The notes under the pieces: generated by a model
The model's input: the letters and a program-made list of their open reading frames with translations, nothing else
The model's database searches: none
What the model was told of the DNA's origin: nothing
Assembly: GCF_016031635.1 (NCBI RefSeq)
Contig: NZ_JACEGD010000050.1
Coordinates: 1-40,426 of the forward strand
Source of the DNA: Bradyrhizobium diversitatis
Lineage (GTDB): Bacteria; Pseudomonadota; Alphaproteobacteria; Rhizobiales; Xanthobacteraceae
Length of the DNA: 40,426 bases
Direction of reading: 5' to 3'
Made by a program: the position numbers and the translations under genes
In this document: positions 25,868-34,640 of the stretch, piece after piece
How positions within the stretch are numbered: position 1 is the stretch's first letter
How the letters are laid out: every line of letters starts with the position of its first letter

Positions 25868-26674
25868 CTATCTCGCAAACGATCGCGTCGGCGGCATATG
25901 CAGCGCCCAGGCGTCGACCTTCTCGCTGGCACGCGGATAGATCTCCGTCACGATCGGATCATGACCGGGAATGTATCTATCGGGGTGACCGGCGAGGCGC
26001 TCGATCGTCTCCCACCCCTGCGCCATGTCGCCGACATTGTAGACGATCGGGAACGGGCTCCTGCGCTGCAGATTGGCGTAGTAATGCGCGGCATCGGATG
26101 CCAGCACCACCGGGCCGCGCGCGGTTTCGACTCTGACCACCTGCAAGCCGTCGGAATGGCCGCCGACACGATGCACGGTGACGCCCGGAGCGACCTCGCC
26201 GTCACCCGAATAGAAGCTGACGCGCTCGCGATAGACATGGCGCACCATCTGCGTGACGTGTTCGACCGAGAACGGATGTCGCAACAGTCCGTTGCACATG
26301 CAGCGTCCCGTCGCGTAAGCCATCTCGCGCTCCTGGAGATGGAAGCGCGCATTCGGGAAGCGGTCGAGATTGCCGGCATGGTCGTAATGCAGATGCGTCA
26401 CGATGACGTCGCGAATCGCAGATGCGGCAACCCCGAAGCGCTCCAGCGCATCGACCGGGTTGAGCGTCAGCTTGCGCGCCCGCGCGCTCGCCTCCTCGGC
26501 ATTGAAACCGGTGTCGACCAGAATGTCGCGGCCACCGCCACGGATCAGCCAGACGAAATAGTCGAGGTCCTGCGCCGCACTGTCATGTGGATCGGGTGCC
26601 AGGAAGTTCATGCTGGGGGTGCGCGGCGACATCGTCGCGTAGCGCAGGGCGTAGATTTCGTAGACGTTTCCCAT
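25868..26674 (-). CDS. MBL-fold hydrolase, N-acyl homoserine lactonase-like
   Basis: 268-residue metallo-beta-lactamase-fold hydrolase with an intact two-metal site: H94-L-H96-Y-D98-H99 (THLHYDHAGNL), a second His in VGGHSDGLQ, the bridging Asp in ASDAAHYYANL and a last His in YIPGHDPIV. The family includes lactonases that open the ring of quorum-sensing N-acyl homoserine lactones, but many members act on other esters and lactones; no luxI/luxR pair is nearby. I chose ATG 26674 (MGNVYEIYALRYA, the usual family start); an in-frame ATG at 26755 adds 27 residues with no homology. It is divergent from the caspase-fold gene. Confidence 0.85.
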   Translation of the reverse strand: MGNVYEIYALRYATMSPRTPSMNFLAPDPHDSAAQDLDYFVWLIRGGGRDILVDTGFNAEEASARARKLTLNPVDALERFGVAASAIRDVIVTHLHYDHAGNLDRFPNARFHLQEREMAYATGRCMCNGLLRHPFSVEHVTQMVRHVYRERVSFYSGDGEVAPGVTVHRVGGHSDGLQVVRVETARGPVVLASDAAHYYANLQRRSPFPIVYNVGDMAQGWETIERLAGHPDRYIPGHDPIVTEIYPRASEKVDAWALHMPPTRSFAR

Positions 26675-26941
26675 GGCCTTGCTTTTCTGAGTTGGATCTT
26701 CTGGGACGATCGAGCACACCAAGCCATCGTCGGCAGGAAAGGTCAAACGGGGCATTGCGTCGGGGGCCGGCCCCGCAATGTGAGACCAATCACATTTTCA
26801 TCGCCATGGTTGCCCTTACATGCTGCCGATAGGATCGAACCAGGCCGCGCCGAGTACCGTCATGACAGCCCGTCTAATCCCCCTCGCGGCACGCCCATAC
26901 GTTGCGGTCAATCGCTACGATAATGCCGAATCTCCAAGCGG

Positions 26942-26970
26942 TTGACGCCCCCCGTCCCCGGTTTGATAAT
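26942..26970 (+). promoter_or_regulatory. Sigma70-type promoter for the caspase-fold gene
   Basis: TTGACG at 26942-26947 and GATAAT at 26965-26970 with a 17-bp spacer, close to the housekeeping consensus, about 70 bp before the ATG at 27042. A short GGCGC/GCGCC stem followed by TTTTT (26998-27023) lies in the predicted leader and might attenuate transcription, though its 5-bp stem is weak. Apart from this, the 367-bp gap 26675-27041 shows nothing recognisable. Confidence 0.6.
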
Positions 26971-27041
26971 GCAGGAAGCGTAAGTTAAGGTCGCCGCGGC
27001 GCAAGCTGGAACGGCGCCTTTTTGGCTGGACCGCGCTGATT

Positions 27042-28580
27042 ATGAAAATTCGCTTCGTTTTTCTTCTGCTCTTGCTCGTCTCGCTTGTCCCGACTGCCCC
27101 ATCGCTTGCGGCCGGCGACCGCTTTGCGCTGGTCATCGGCAACGCCAAATATCCGGACGCGGATGCTCCGCTGAAGGAACCGATCAACGATGCGCGCGAC
27201 GTCGCCGATGAGCTCAAGCGGGACGGCTTCTCGGTCGAGGTCGGCGAGAACCTGACCGGCGACGCGATGCGCCGCGCCTTCGACAAGCTCTACGGCAAGA
27301 TCAAGCCGGGATCGGTGGCGCTGGTGTTCTTCAGCGGTTTCGGCATCCAGTCGGCGCGCCAGAGCTACTTGCTTCCGGTCGATGCGCAGATCTGGACGGA
27401 GTCCGACGTACGCCGAGATGGTTTCAGCCTCGAGACCGTGCTCGGCGAGCTCAACAGCCGCGGCGCCGGCGTCAAGATCGCGCTGATCGATGCGTCCAGG
27501 CGCAATCCGTTCGAGCGCCGGTTCCGCAGCTTCTCGGCCGGCCTGACCCCGGTCATCGCGCCCAACGGCACTCTGGTGATGTATTCGGCGGCGCTGGCCT
27601 CGGTGGTCTCGGACGCCGGTGGCGACCACAGCCTGTTCGTCCAGGAGTTGTTGAAGGAGATCCGCGTTCCCGACCTGATGGCCGAAGAGACGCTGAACCG
27701 CACCAAGATGGGCGTCACCCGTGCCTCGCGCGGCGAGCAGGTGCCGTGGATTTCCTCGTCATTGGCCGAAGATTTCTCGTTCATTCCGGGCGCCGGCGGA
27801 TCGCGTCCCGCAACGACGCCGCCGCCCGCGCCTCCCGCTGCGCCGGCCGTCGTCGCCAACAACCCGCCGCCGGCACCACCTGCCCCGCCGGCACCGGCGC
27901 CGAAGCCGGCCGACACTGCTGCGGCACCGGCTCCTGCCGCTCCAGCTGCCTCCGCACCCGCGCCGCCCCCCGCGCCGAAGCCGCAGATCGAGGCCGCCCT
28001 GCCGCCGCCGCCACCGCCGGTGAAACCGATCGATCCCGGCCTCGCGCCGAGCGCCGACAGCGGACCCAGCGCCGCCGCGCTGGCTGACGATCCCACGATC
28101 AAGGGCCTGACCGCCAAGATCGCCACCAATCCGGACGACGTGAACGCGCTGTACCGGCGCGGCCAGGTCTATGCCAGCAAGGGTGCCTACAACCTTGCGA
28201 TCAAGGATTTCGACGACACGCTCCGGATCAATTCGAAGGACGTCGAGGCGCTGAACAACCGCTGCTGGACTCGCACCGTGGTCGGTGACCTCCAGGGCGC
28301 GCTGAAGGATTGCAACGAGGCATTGCGGCTTCGGCCGAACTTCGTCGATGCACTGGACAGCCGGGGACTCGTCAACCTCAAGTCGGGCGCGGTGAAGAAC
28401 GCCATCGCCGATTTCGATGCGGCCCTGAAGATCAACCCGCGCCTGACCTCTTCGCTCTACGGACGGGGCCTTGCCAAGCAACGCAACGGCTCGGCCCAGG
28501 AAGGGGCGCTGGACATCGCCAATGCCAAGGCGATGGATCCGAACATCGTTCAGGAATTCGCAAGCTACGGAGTGCGTTGA
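27042..28580 (+). CDS. Exported caspase-fold pseudoenzyme with Pro-rich linker and TPR repeats
   Basis: 512-residue protein: signal peptide (1-24, cut after LAA), a caspase (peptidase C14) domain at about 25-245, a long Pro/Ala linker (about 253-345), then about four TPR-like repeats to the C-terminus (for example NALYRRGQVYASKGAYNLAI). The fold is marked by RFALVIGNAKYPDADAPLKE and NDARDVADEL. However, the His of the usual YSGHG is Phe100 (FFSGFGIQ) and the catalytic Cys of DACRNNP is Ser152 (LIDASRRNPF), so peptidase activity should be absent. The likely role is periplasmic binding or scaffolding. The ATG at 27042 lies behind a sigma70-like promoter. An OmpA-like gene follows 144 bp downstream on the same strand, possibly in one transcript ending at 29499. 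Confidence 0.9.
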   Translation: MKIRFVFLLLLLVSLVPTAPSLAAGDRFALVIGNAKYPDADAPLKEPINDARDVADELKRDGFSVEVGENLTGDAMRRAFDKLYGKIKPGSVALVFFSGFGIQSARQSYLLPVDAQIWTESDVRRDGFSLETVLGELNSRGAGVKIALIDASRRNPFERRFRSFSAGLTPVIAPNGTLVMYSAALASVVSDAGGDHSLFVQELLKEIRVPDLMAEETLNRTKMGVTRASRGEQVPWISSSLAEDFSFIPGAGGSRPATTPPPAPPAAPAVVANNPPPAPPAPPAPAPKPADTAAAPAPAAPAASAPAPPPAPKPQIEAALPPPPPPVKPIDPGLAPSADSGPSAAALADDPTIKGLTAKIATNPDDVNALYRRGQVYASKGAYNLAIKDFDDTLRINSKDVEALNNRCWTRTVVGDLQGALKDCNEALRLRPNFVDALDSRGLVNLKSGAVKNAIADFDAALKINPRLTSSLYGRGLAKQRNGSAQEGALDIANAKAMDPNIVQEFASYGVR

Positions 28581-28724
28581 TATTTTTTCGAGTTGAGGCC
28601 GTTGAAGCCTCGAACCTTGGATGGGCCAAGAAAGACTAATGGGCGGATGCCGCAAGAGGCCTTTTCCGAGGCTTGTTGCCGGAATTTGGAAGCACGCAAG
28701 CTGGCTGAGCAGGAGGGACTGGCT

Positions 28725-29390
28725 ATGAGATCGGCTGCAAAAGGACTTACCGCGATCCTGTCCATCATCATCGTCGGCGCTGCTCTGTCATTGCCGCGCG
28801 CGTACGCAGGCGATGACGGCAACAGCAAGAATGTCACCGAGGACGAGATCGTCCGCGCGCTCGCGCCGCCAGCCAAGAAGCCCTTGACCCGCGGGCTCTC
28901 GATCGGCCCGCAGACCGAATCCGCGCCGAACGCGGCGGAGACCAAGCTGATTCAGTCCGTGCGCGGCCGCTCGACACGCTCGCTGTCGTCGACCGAGCGC
29001 GAGGAAATCGCTTCAGTCGTCAAGGACAAGCCGAACATCGATCTCGAAATCACGTTCGACTACAACTCCGCCAATATCAGCGCCAAGTCGATGCCGTCGG
29101 TGCAAGCGCTCGGCCGGGCGCTGACCAGTCCCGACCTGAAGGGCTCGACCTTCGTGGTCGCCGGCCACACCGATGCCGCCGGCGGCGAAGCCTACAACCA
29201 GGACCTGTCGGAGCGTCGCGCCGATTCGATCAAGCGCTACCTCGTCGAGAAATACAGCATCTCCGCGACCGATCTCGTCACCGTCGGCTATGGCAAGAGC
29301 AAGCTCAAGAATCCAAGCCAGCCGCTGGCAGAGGTCAACCGCCGCGTGCAGGTCGTCAACATGGAAAACAAGACTACCGCGTCGAAGTGA
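28725..29390 (+). CDS. OmpA-family peptidoglycan-binding protein
   Basis: 221-residue envelope protein. A signal peptide (1-28, cut after AYA) is followed by a low-complexity region of about 75 residues and an OmpA C-terminal domain: IDLEITFDYNSANIS, VAGHTDAAGG with the peptidoglycan-binding Asp, LSERRADSIKRYL, and the closing EVNRRVQVVN with the conserved Arg. There is no beta barrel and no lipobox Cys, so it is probably a periplasmic protein bound to the cell wall. The ATG at 28725 has AGGAGG eight bases upstream; the frame opens further upstream but lacks signal features. A strong terminator follows at 29469. Confidence 0.92.
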   Translation: MRSAAKGLTAILSIIIVGAALSLPRAYAGDDGNSKNVTEDEIVRALAPPAKKPLTRGLSIGPQTESAPNAAETKLIQSVRGRSTRSLSSTEREEIASVVKDKPNIDLEITFDYNSANISAKSMPSVQALGRALTSPDLKGSTFVVAGHTDAAGGEAYNQDLSERRADSIKRYLVEKYSISATDLVTVGYGKSKLKNPSQPLAEVNRRVQVVNMENKTTASK

Positions 29391-29468
29391 GCTCATCGAC
29401 GAAGTGAGCTCGACGTAATCCTTTACAGTGAACAGTCGTGATGTGGTGTAAGGTCTCGCTTCCAAAGC

Positions 29469-29499
29469 GCGTCCCGCAACCTTGCGGGACGCTTTATTT
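29469..29499 (+). terminator. Rho-independent terminator after the OmpA-like gene
   Basis: GCGTCCCGCAA and TTGCGGGACGC form a perfect 11-bp stem with a CC loop, followed by TTTATTT. It lies about 80 bp after the OmpA-like stop codon and before the efflux operon. Confidence 0.88.
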
Positions 29500-29562
29500 C
29501 AGGGAAACGCTCTGTCTGGGCCTCGCACGGACGGCCGTGAGCCAGGCCAGGATGATCCGGCG

Positions 29563-30492
29563 ATGAATCTGACTCAATATCTCAAGCCGGCCGGAACTGT
29601 GCTGTTCGTCGCCGTGCTCGGCGTCGGCTATTATCTGTTCGAGCATCGGCATCGCCCCGAAGCGAAGGAGACGCCGGGCGAGGCGCTCGTCATTGTGACG
29701 AAGTCGACCAACGCCTGCTTCTCCGACCTGGTCCGGGTGACCGGCTTCTTCGTGCCGCGCCGCGAGGCGGTGGTCGTTGCCGACCAGGAAGGCTCAAGAG
29801 TCACCGACCTCCTGGTCACCGAAGGCGCCATTGTCGCCGACAACCAGGAGCTGGCGCGCCTGACTGCGCCGCCGCAGATTCCGGGGCAGGCGCAGCGACC
29901 CGGCCCACAAGGCCCGATCTCGTTGAGAGCACCTGCGCCGGGGCTCATCACCGAGGTCCGCACCATCGTCGGCGCGCCGGCCTCGCCGCAGGCCGGTCCG
30001 ATGTTCCGCATCGCCGTCAACAACGAGATCGAACTCGACGCCCAGGTGCCGGCGGTGCACATGTCCAAGCTCAGTTCCGGCGCGACCGTGCGCATCAGCC
30101 GCGACGACGCGCCCGATCTGATCGGACGCGTCCGGCTGGTCGCGCCCGAAATCGACCGCACGACCCAGCTCGGGCGCGTCCGCATCAGCGTCACCAACAA
30201 TCCATCCCTCAAGGTCGGCGTTTTCGCCCGCGCCTCGATCGACGCCAAGCGCAGCTGCGGCGTCTCGATCCCCAAGACCGCGATCGACCATCTGATGGTG
30301 CAGGTCGTCAAAGGCAATGTCGTCGAGACGCGCAAGGTGCGGGTCGGACTGTCGTCCGACACCTCGACGGAAATCCTGGAAGGGCTCGAGGTCGGCGAAA
30401 TCGTCGTGGCCGACGCCGGCTCTTCGCTCCATGATGGCGACCAGATCAAGACCATGTTCGCCGATGAACTCGATCGCACGCGGGTACGCTGA
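29563..30492 (+). CDS. RND periplasmic adaptor (HlyD/MFP family) lacking the coiled-coil hairpin
   Basis: 309-residue membrane fusion protein: N-terminal membrane anchor (about 9-26), a lipoyl half (about 68-101), a short Pro/Gln linker PPQIPGQAQRPGPQGP where the alpha-helical hairpin normally sits, the second lipoyl half (118-150), then a beta-barrel domain and a membrane-proximal domain near the C-terminus. Adaptors normally use the hairpin to contact a TolC-type channel; its absence and the lack of an outer-membrane-factor gene nearby suggest another way of export, or export only to the periplasm. ATG 29563 was chosen at the family start MNLTQYLKPAG. Its stop overlaps the RND start (TGATG), so the two are translated together. 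Confidence 0.9.
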   Translation: MNLTQYLKPAGTVLFVAVLGVGYYLFEHRHRPEAKETPGEALVIVTKSTNACFSDLVRVTGFFVPRREAVVVADQEGSRVTDLLVTEGAIVADNQELARLTAPPQIPGQAQRPGPQGPISLRAPAPGLITEVRTIVGAPASPQAGPMFRIAVNNEIELDAQVPAVHMSKLSSGATVRISRDDAPDLIGRVRLVAPEIDRTTQLGRVRISVTNNPSLKVGVFARASIDAKRSCGVSIPKTAIDHLMVQVVKGNVVETRKVRVGLSSDTSTEILEGLEVGEIVVADAGSSLHDGDQIKTMFADELDRTRVR

Positions 30493-33400
30493 TGGCTCTC
30501 AATATCTCGGCATGGTCTATTCGTCATCCGCTGCCGTCTGTCGTCTTTTCGATCATCCTCCTGGTTCTCGGCTGGACCTCCTTCACCAGGCTTGCGGTGA
30601 CGCGGCTGCCCTCGGCCGACATCCCCGTGATCTCGGTTGCGGTCTCGCAGTTCGGCGCGGCGCCCGCCGAGCTCGAATCCCAGGTCACCAAGACGGTTGA
30701 AGACGCGGTCTCCGGCGTCGAGGGCGTCAGGCACATCACCTCCTCGATCACCGACGGCCTGTCGGTCACCACGATCCAGTTCGCGCTCGAGACCAACACC
30801 GACCGCGCGCTCAACGACGTCAAGGACGCGGTGACGCGCGTGCGCTCCAACCTGCCGCAGAACGTCACCGAGCCGCTGATCCAGCGCGTCGACGTCATCG
30901 GCCTTCCGATCGTCACCTATGCCGCGATCTCGCCCGGCAAGACGCCGGAGCAGCTCTCCTATTTCGTCGACGACGTGGTCAAGCGAGCGCTTCAGGGCGT
31001 ACGCGGGGTCGCGCAGGTGGAGCGCATCGGCGGTGTCGAACGCGAGATCCTGGTCTCGCTCGATCCCGATCGCTTGCAGGCCATGGGCCTGACTGCCGTC
31101 AATGTCAGCCAGAGCCTGCGCGGCACCAATGTCGACGTCGCCGGCGGGCGCGCCGAGATCGGCAAGAACGACCAGGCGATCCGCACGCTTGCAGGCGCCA
31201 AGACGCTGGGCGATCTCGCCGGCACCATGATCCCGCTGTTCGGCGGCGGCGAGGTCCGGCTCGACGATCTCGGCACCGTCACCGACACCATCGCCGACCG
31301 CCGCACCTTCGCCCGCTTCAATGGCGAGCCGGTGGTCGCGCTCGGCATCAAGCGTTCCAAGGGCGCCAGCGACGTGAAGGTGGCCGAAGCCGTGCAGAAG
31401 CGCATCGACGCGCTGAAAGCCGCCTATCCCGACGTCGATCTGAAGGTGATCGACACCTCGGTCGAATACACCAACGGCAACTACCACGCGGCGATCTCGA
31501 CCCTGTTCGAAGGCGCCATCCTCGCCGTCGTCATCGTGCTGCTGTTCCTGCGCGACCTGCGCGCGACCATCATCGCCGCGATCTCGCTGCCGCTATCGAT
31601 CTTCCCGGCGTTCTGGGCGATGGACCTGCTCGGCTTCTCGCTGAACCTCGTCAGCTTTCTCGCCATCACGCTGTCGACCGGCATTCTCGTCGACGATGCC
31701 ATCGTCGAAATCGAGAACATCGTCCGGCACATGAACATGGGCAAGTCGCCCTACCGCGCCGCGCTGGAGGCCGCCGACGAGATCGGCCTCGCGGTCATCG
31801 CGATCTCGCTGACCATCATCGCGATCTTCGCACCGGCGAGCTTCATGTCGGGCATTGCCGGACAGTTCTTCAAGCAGTTCGGCATCACCGTCTCGGTGCA
31901 GGTGTTCTTCTCGCTGCTCGCGGCCCGCTTCGTCACCCCGGTTCTGGCAGCCTACTTCCTCAAGCACCATACGCATGTGGAACCGCCGCCCGGCCGCATC
32001 TTGCGGTCCTATCACCGGATCGTGGCCTGGTCGGTGAAGCACTATTTCATCACGGTGCTGATCGGCCTCGGCGTCTTTGCCGCCTCGATCTGGAGCATCA
32101 CGCTGCTGCCGCAGGGCTTCCTGCCGGCGCAGGACAGCGCCCGCTCGCTGCTTGCCCTCGAGCTGCCGCCGGGCACCCAGCTCGCCTACACCGAAAAGGT
32201 CACCGAGGACATCGTCGCGCGCCTGCGCAAGCGGCCCGAGGTCAAGAGCATCTTCGTCGACGGCGGACGCGTGCCGCCGGGGACCCAGGAAGTCCGGCGC
32301 GCCGCCCTGATCATCAACTACACGCCCAAGAACAGCCGCGACATCACCCAGCGCGAGCTTGAATTCTCGATCAGCCAGGAGCTGGAGAACGTTCCCGATA
32401 TTCGCTTCTGGTTCCTGGACGAGAACGGCCTGCGCGCGATCTCGCTGGTGGTGACCGGTGTCGATCCCAACATCGTCAACAACGTCGCGAGCGAGCTTGC
32501 GACGCAGATGAAACGCATTCCCACCATCGCCAACGTCATCTCGGAGACCTCGCTGGAGCGTCCCGAACTGCGTATCGAACCGCGCGCCGATCTCGCCGCA
32601 CGGCTCGGGGTGTCCACCGAAAGCCTGTCGCAGACCATCCGTGTCGCCACCATCGGCGACGTCGGCCCTGCGCTCGCCAAATTCGACGTCGGCGATCGCC
32701 TGGTACCGATCCGGGTGCAGCTCGAGGATGCCGCGCGCGGCAATCTGAAGACGCTCGAGCAGCTCCGCGTGCCGCTCGGCGAGCGCGGCGAGAAGGGCGG
32801 CGTGCCGCTCTCGGTCATCGCCGATGTCAAGCTCGACCAGGGTCCGACCAGCATCAACCGCTACGACCGCGAGCGGCAGGCAACCGTGGCGGCCGACCTC
32901 GTCGGCTCCGCCGCGCTCGGCGACGCCACCAAGAAGATCTACGACCTGCCGGTCATGAAGACCCTGCCGAAGGGCGTGAAGGTCTCGCCCTCCGGCGACG
33001 CGGAAAGCCTGAACGAACTGTCCGACGGCTTCGCGACCGCGATCACGGCGGGACTGATGATGGTCTACGCCGTGCTGGTGCTGCTGTTCGGCACCTTCCT
33101 GCAGCCGATCACCATCCTGTTCTCGCTGCCGCTCTCGATCGGCGGCGCCATCGCCGCGCTGCTCGTCACCGGCAAGCAGCTCACCACGCCGGTGTGGATC
33201 GGCATCCTGATGCTGATGGGTATCGTCACCAAGAACGCGATCATGCTGGTGGAATTCGCGATCGAAGCCATTCGCGCCGGCAAGCGGCGCGAGGAAGCCA
33301 TGATCGACGCCGGCATGAAGCGGGCCCGCCCGATCGTGATGACCACGATCGCGATGGCCGCGGGCATGATGCCGAGCGCGCTCGCGGTCGGCGCCGGCGG

Positions 33401-33641
33401 CGAGTTCCGCTCGCCGATGGCGCTCGCGGTGATCGGCGGCCTGATCTTCTCGACCATCCTGTCGCTGGTGTTCGTGCCCGCGATGTTCATGGTGATGGAC
33501 GATTTCGGCGCCCTGATCTGGCGCTTCGCCAAGCGGCTGATCGTGCACAGCGAGGACGCCGAGACGGATGATCACCACGGAACGACTCCAGCGGAGGCGC
33601 CCCGCGTGCCAAAGAACTTCGTGCACCCGGCGGCGGAGTAG
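30492..33641 (+). CDS. RND-family inner-membrane efflux pump (AcrB/HAE1-like)
   Basis: 1049-residue proton-driven transporter with the 12-helix RND layout and two large periplasmic loops. The proton-relay Asp401-Asp402 pair is in TM4 (TGILVDDAIVEIENI), matching AcrB Asp407/408; TM10 has GIVTKNAIMLVEFA. The absence of heavy-metal-type motifs and the HAE-1-like N-terminus (SAWSIRHPLPSVVFSIILL) suggest drugs, lipids or other organic substrates. It overlaps the adaptor by one base (TGATG). The soluble C-terminal tail is Glu/Pro-rich. No dedicated regulator lies next to the operon; a Crp-family gene is convergent downstream. Confidence 0.95.
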   Translation: MALNISAWSIRHPLPSVVFSIILLVLGWTSFTRLAVTRLPSADIPVISVAVSQFGAAPAELESQVTKTVEDAVSGVEGVRHITSSITDGLSVTTIQFALETNTDRALNDVKDAVTRVRSNLPQNVTEPLIQRVDVIGLPIVTYAAISPGKTPEQLSYFVDDVVKRALQGVRGVAQVERIGGVEREILVSLDPDRLQAMGLTAVNVSQSLRGTNVDVAGGRAEIGKNDQAIRTLAGAKTLGDLAGTMIPLFGGGEVRLDDLGTVTDTIADRRTFARFNGEPVVALGIKRSKGASDVKVAEAVQKRIDALKAAYPDVDLKVIDTSVEYTNGNYHAAISTLFEGAILAVVIVLLFLRDLRATIIAAISLPLSIFPAFWAMDLLGFSLNLVSFLAITLSTGILVDDAIVEIENIVRHMNMGKSPYRAALEAADEIGLAVIAISLTIIAIFAPASFMSGIAGQFFKQFGITVSVQVFFSLLAARFVTPVLAAYFLKHHTHVEPPPGRILRSYHRIVAWSVKHYFITVLIGLGVFAASIWSITLLPQGFLPAQDSARSLLALELPPGTQLAYTEKVTEDIVARLRKRPEVKSIFVDGGRVPPGTQEVRRAALIINYTPKNSRDITQRELEFSISQELENVPDIRFWFLDENGLRAISLVVTGVDPNIVNNVASELATQMKRIPTIANVISETSLERPELRIEPRADLAARLGVSTESLSQTIRVATIGDVGPALAKFDVGDRLVPIRVQLEDAARGNLKTLEQLRVPLGERGEKGGVPLSVIADVKLDQGPTSINRYDRERQATVAADLVGSAALGDATKKIYDLPVMKTLPKGVKVSPSGDAESLNELSDGFATAITAGLMMVYAVLVLLFGTFLQPITILFSLPLSIGGAIAALLVTGKQLTTPVWIGILMLMGIVTKNAIMLVEFAIEAIRAGKRREEAMIDAGMKRARPIVMTTIAMAAGMMPSALAVGAGGEFRSPMALAVIGGLIFSTILSLVFVPAMFMVMDDFGALIWRFAKRLIVHSEDAETDDHHGTTPAEAPRVPKNFVHPAAE

Positions 33642-33735
33642 GACCGCGCGTCTCAAACGGAGGACGACGCTGGTTGGGTGCGATGATGAGTGCGCGGCGA
33701 GCAGGAAGATCGGACGCCGCGAGCCGCCACATCCC

Positions 33736-34410
33736 CTACTCGTTCCGCGCGATCGCGGTCAGCTTGGTCATGTTCCGCAGCAATATCCGGCCGCGCTGGA
33801 GATCGAGAATCGCCTCCTTGCGCCAAGCCTGAAGCTGGCGGTTGACGCTCTCGCGGGCGGCACCGACGAAGACGCCGAGCTGCTCCTGCGAGATGTGGAC
33901 CTCGGAGCCGAAATCGGCGGCGAGCGCGCAGAGCCGCCGGGCCAGGCGCACCGGCAGCGGCTGCAGCATGGATTCCTCCATGCGCTCGCTCTGCCAGCGG
34001 ATGCGCTGGCACAGCAGAGCGATGATCTTGATCGCGACCTTTGGCTCGCGCTCGAGGAAGCCGAGGAAATCTTCGCGCCGCAGCACGAACAATTCGCTGG
34101 TCTCGCCCGCAGTGGCGTCCGCCGTGCGGCTCTGGCCGTCCAGCACCGCGACCTCGCCGAACAGGTCGCCCGGGCCCATGAAATTCAGCGTCAGCCGGCT
34201 GCCATCGGAGGCGCCGGTCTCGATGCGGACCTGGCCGCGGCGCACGCCGAACAGCGCGTCCCCGGGATCGCCCTTCTGGAACAGCACCTCGCCATTCCCC
34301 AAATGCTGGGTGTGACAGAGATTGGACAGTCGCTGGAGCTCGTCTGCGCCGAGATCGGCGAACATCGGGTTCATCTTCAGGATGACCGCAAATTCGGCCT
34401 GCTTGCTCAT
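33736..34410 (-). CDS. Crp/Fnr-family transcriptional regulator, probably cAMP-binding
   Basis: 224-residue regulator with an N-terminal cyclic-nucleotide-binding domain and a C-terminal winged HTH. The phosphate-binding cassette reads LFGEVAVLDGQSRTADATA, with Glu86 and Arg95-Thr96 where cAMP-binding members have Glu and Arg-Ser/Thr. The recognition helix ARESVNRQL keeps Arg186, Glu187 and Arg191, matching the CRP residues that read TGTGA. It has no N-terminal Cys cluster, so it is not an FNR-type oxygen sensor. ATG 34410 follows AAGGAC; an upstream in-frame start to 34503 has no homology. A CRP-like site lies about 90 bp upstream, suggesting autoregulation, and an adenylate cyclase gene lies 2.5 kb to the right. 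Confidence 0.92.
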   Translation of the reverse strand: MSKQAEFAVILKMNPMFADLGADELQRLSNLCHTQHLGNGEVLFQKGDPGDALFGVRRGQVRIETGASDGSRLTLNFMGPGDLFGEVAVLDGQSRTADATAGETSELFVLRREDFLGFLEREPKVAIKIIALLCQRIRWQSERMEESMLQPLPVRLARRLCALAADFGSEVHISQEQLGVFVGAARESVNRQLQAWRKEAILDLQRGRILLRNMTKLTAIARNE

Positions 34411-34495
34411 TTCAATGTCCTTGTGAACGTCACTGTTCCTGTCAAATCGCTTGAAACCATCAACTTCAGGATCGCGTAAAACCGCGCCGGAGAAG

Positions 34496-34511
34496 TGTGT
34501 CATAAGTCACA
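34496..34511. promoter_or_regulatory. CRP-like binding site between crp-family gene and asmA-like gene
   Basis: TGTGTCATAAGTCACA matches the TGTGA-N6-TCACA pattern with one mismatch. It is in the divergent region between the Crp-type regulator (start 34410) and the AsmA-like gene (start 34641) and could serve either promoter. Confidence 0.55.
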
Positions 34512-34640
34512 TAACTTTGCAGCACCCCCGGACTATTTTTACGCGCTTGGAGCCGCTTCCCGTCCGGGGATAAACTAAGGGCGCAAAGGACGGGTCATCT
34601 GCCGGATTCGACGCCGATCATCCGTCGTTGGAAAGTCGAC

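Noticed and set aside
25868..26674. Part of a quorum-sensing locus
   Set aside because: The lactonase-like fold alone is not specific, and no AHL synthase or LuxR-type AHL receptor lies nearby.
27042..28580. Active caspase-like protease or defence effector
   Set aside because: Catalytic His and Cys are replaced by Phe and Ser, and the protein has a signal peptide.
31593..33656. A 687-codon minus-strand open frame across the RND pump gene
   Set aside because: Composition rich in His, Arg, Asp and Gln and complete overlap with a strongly conserved transporter gene mark it as a shadow.
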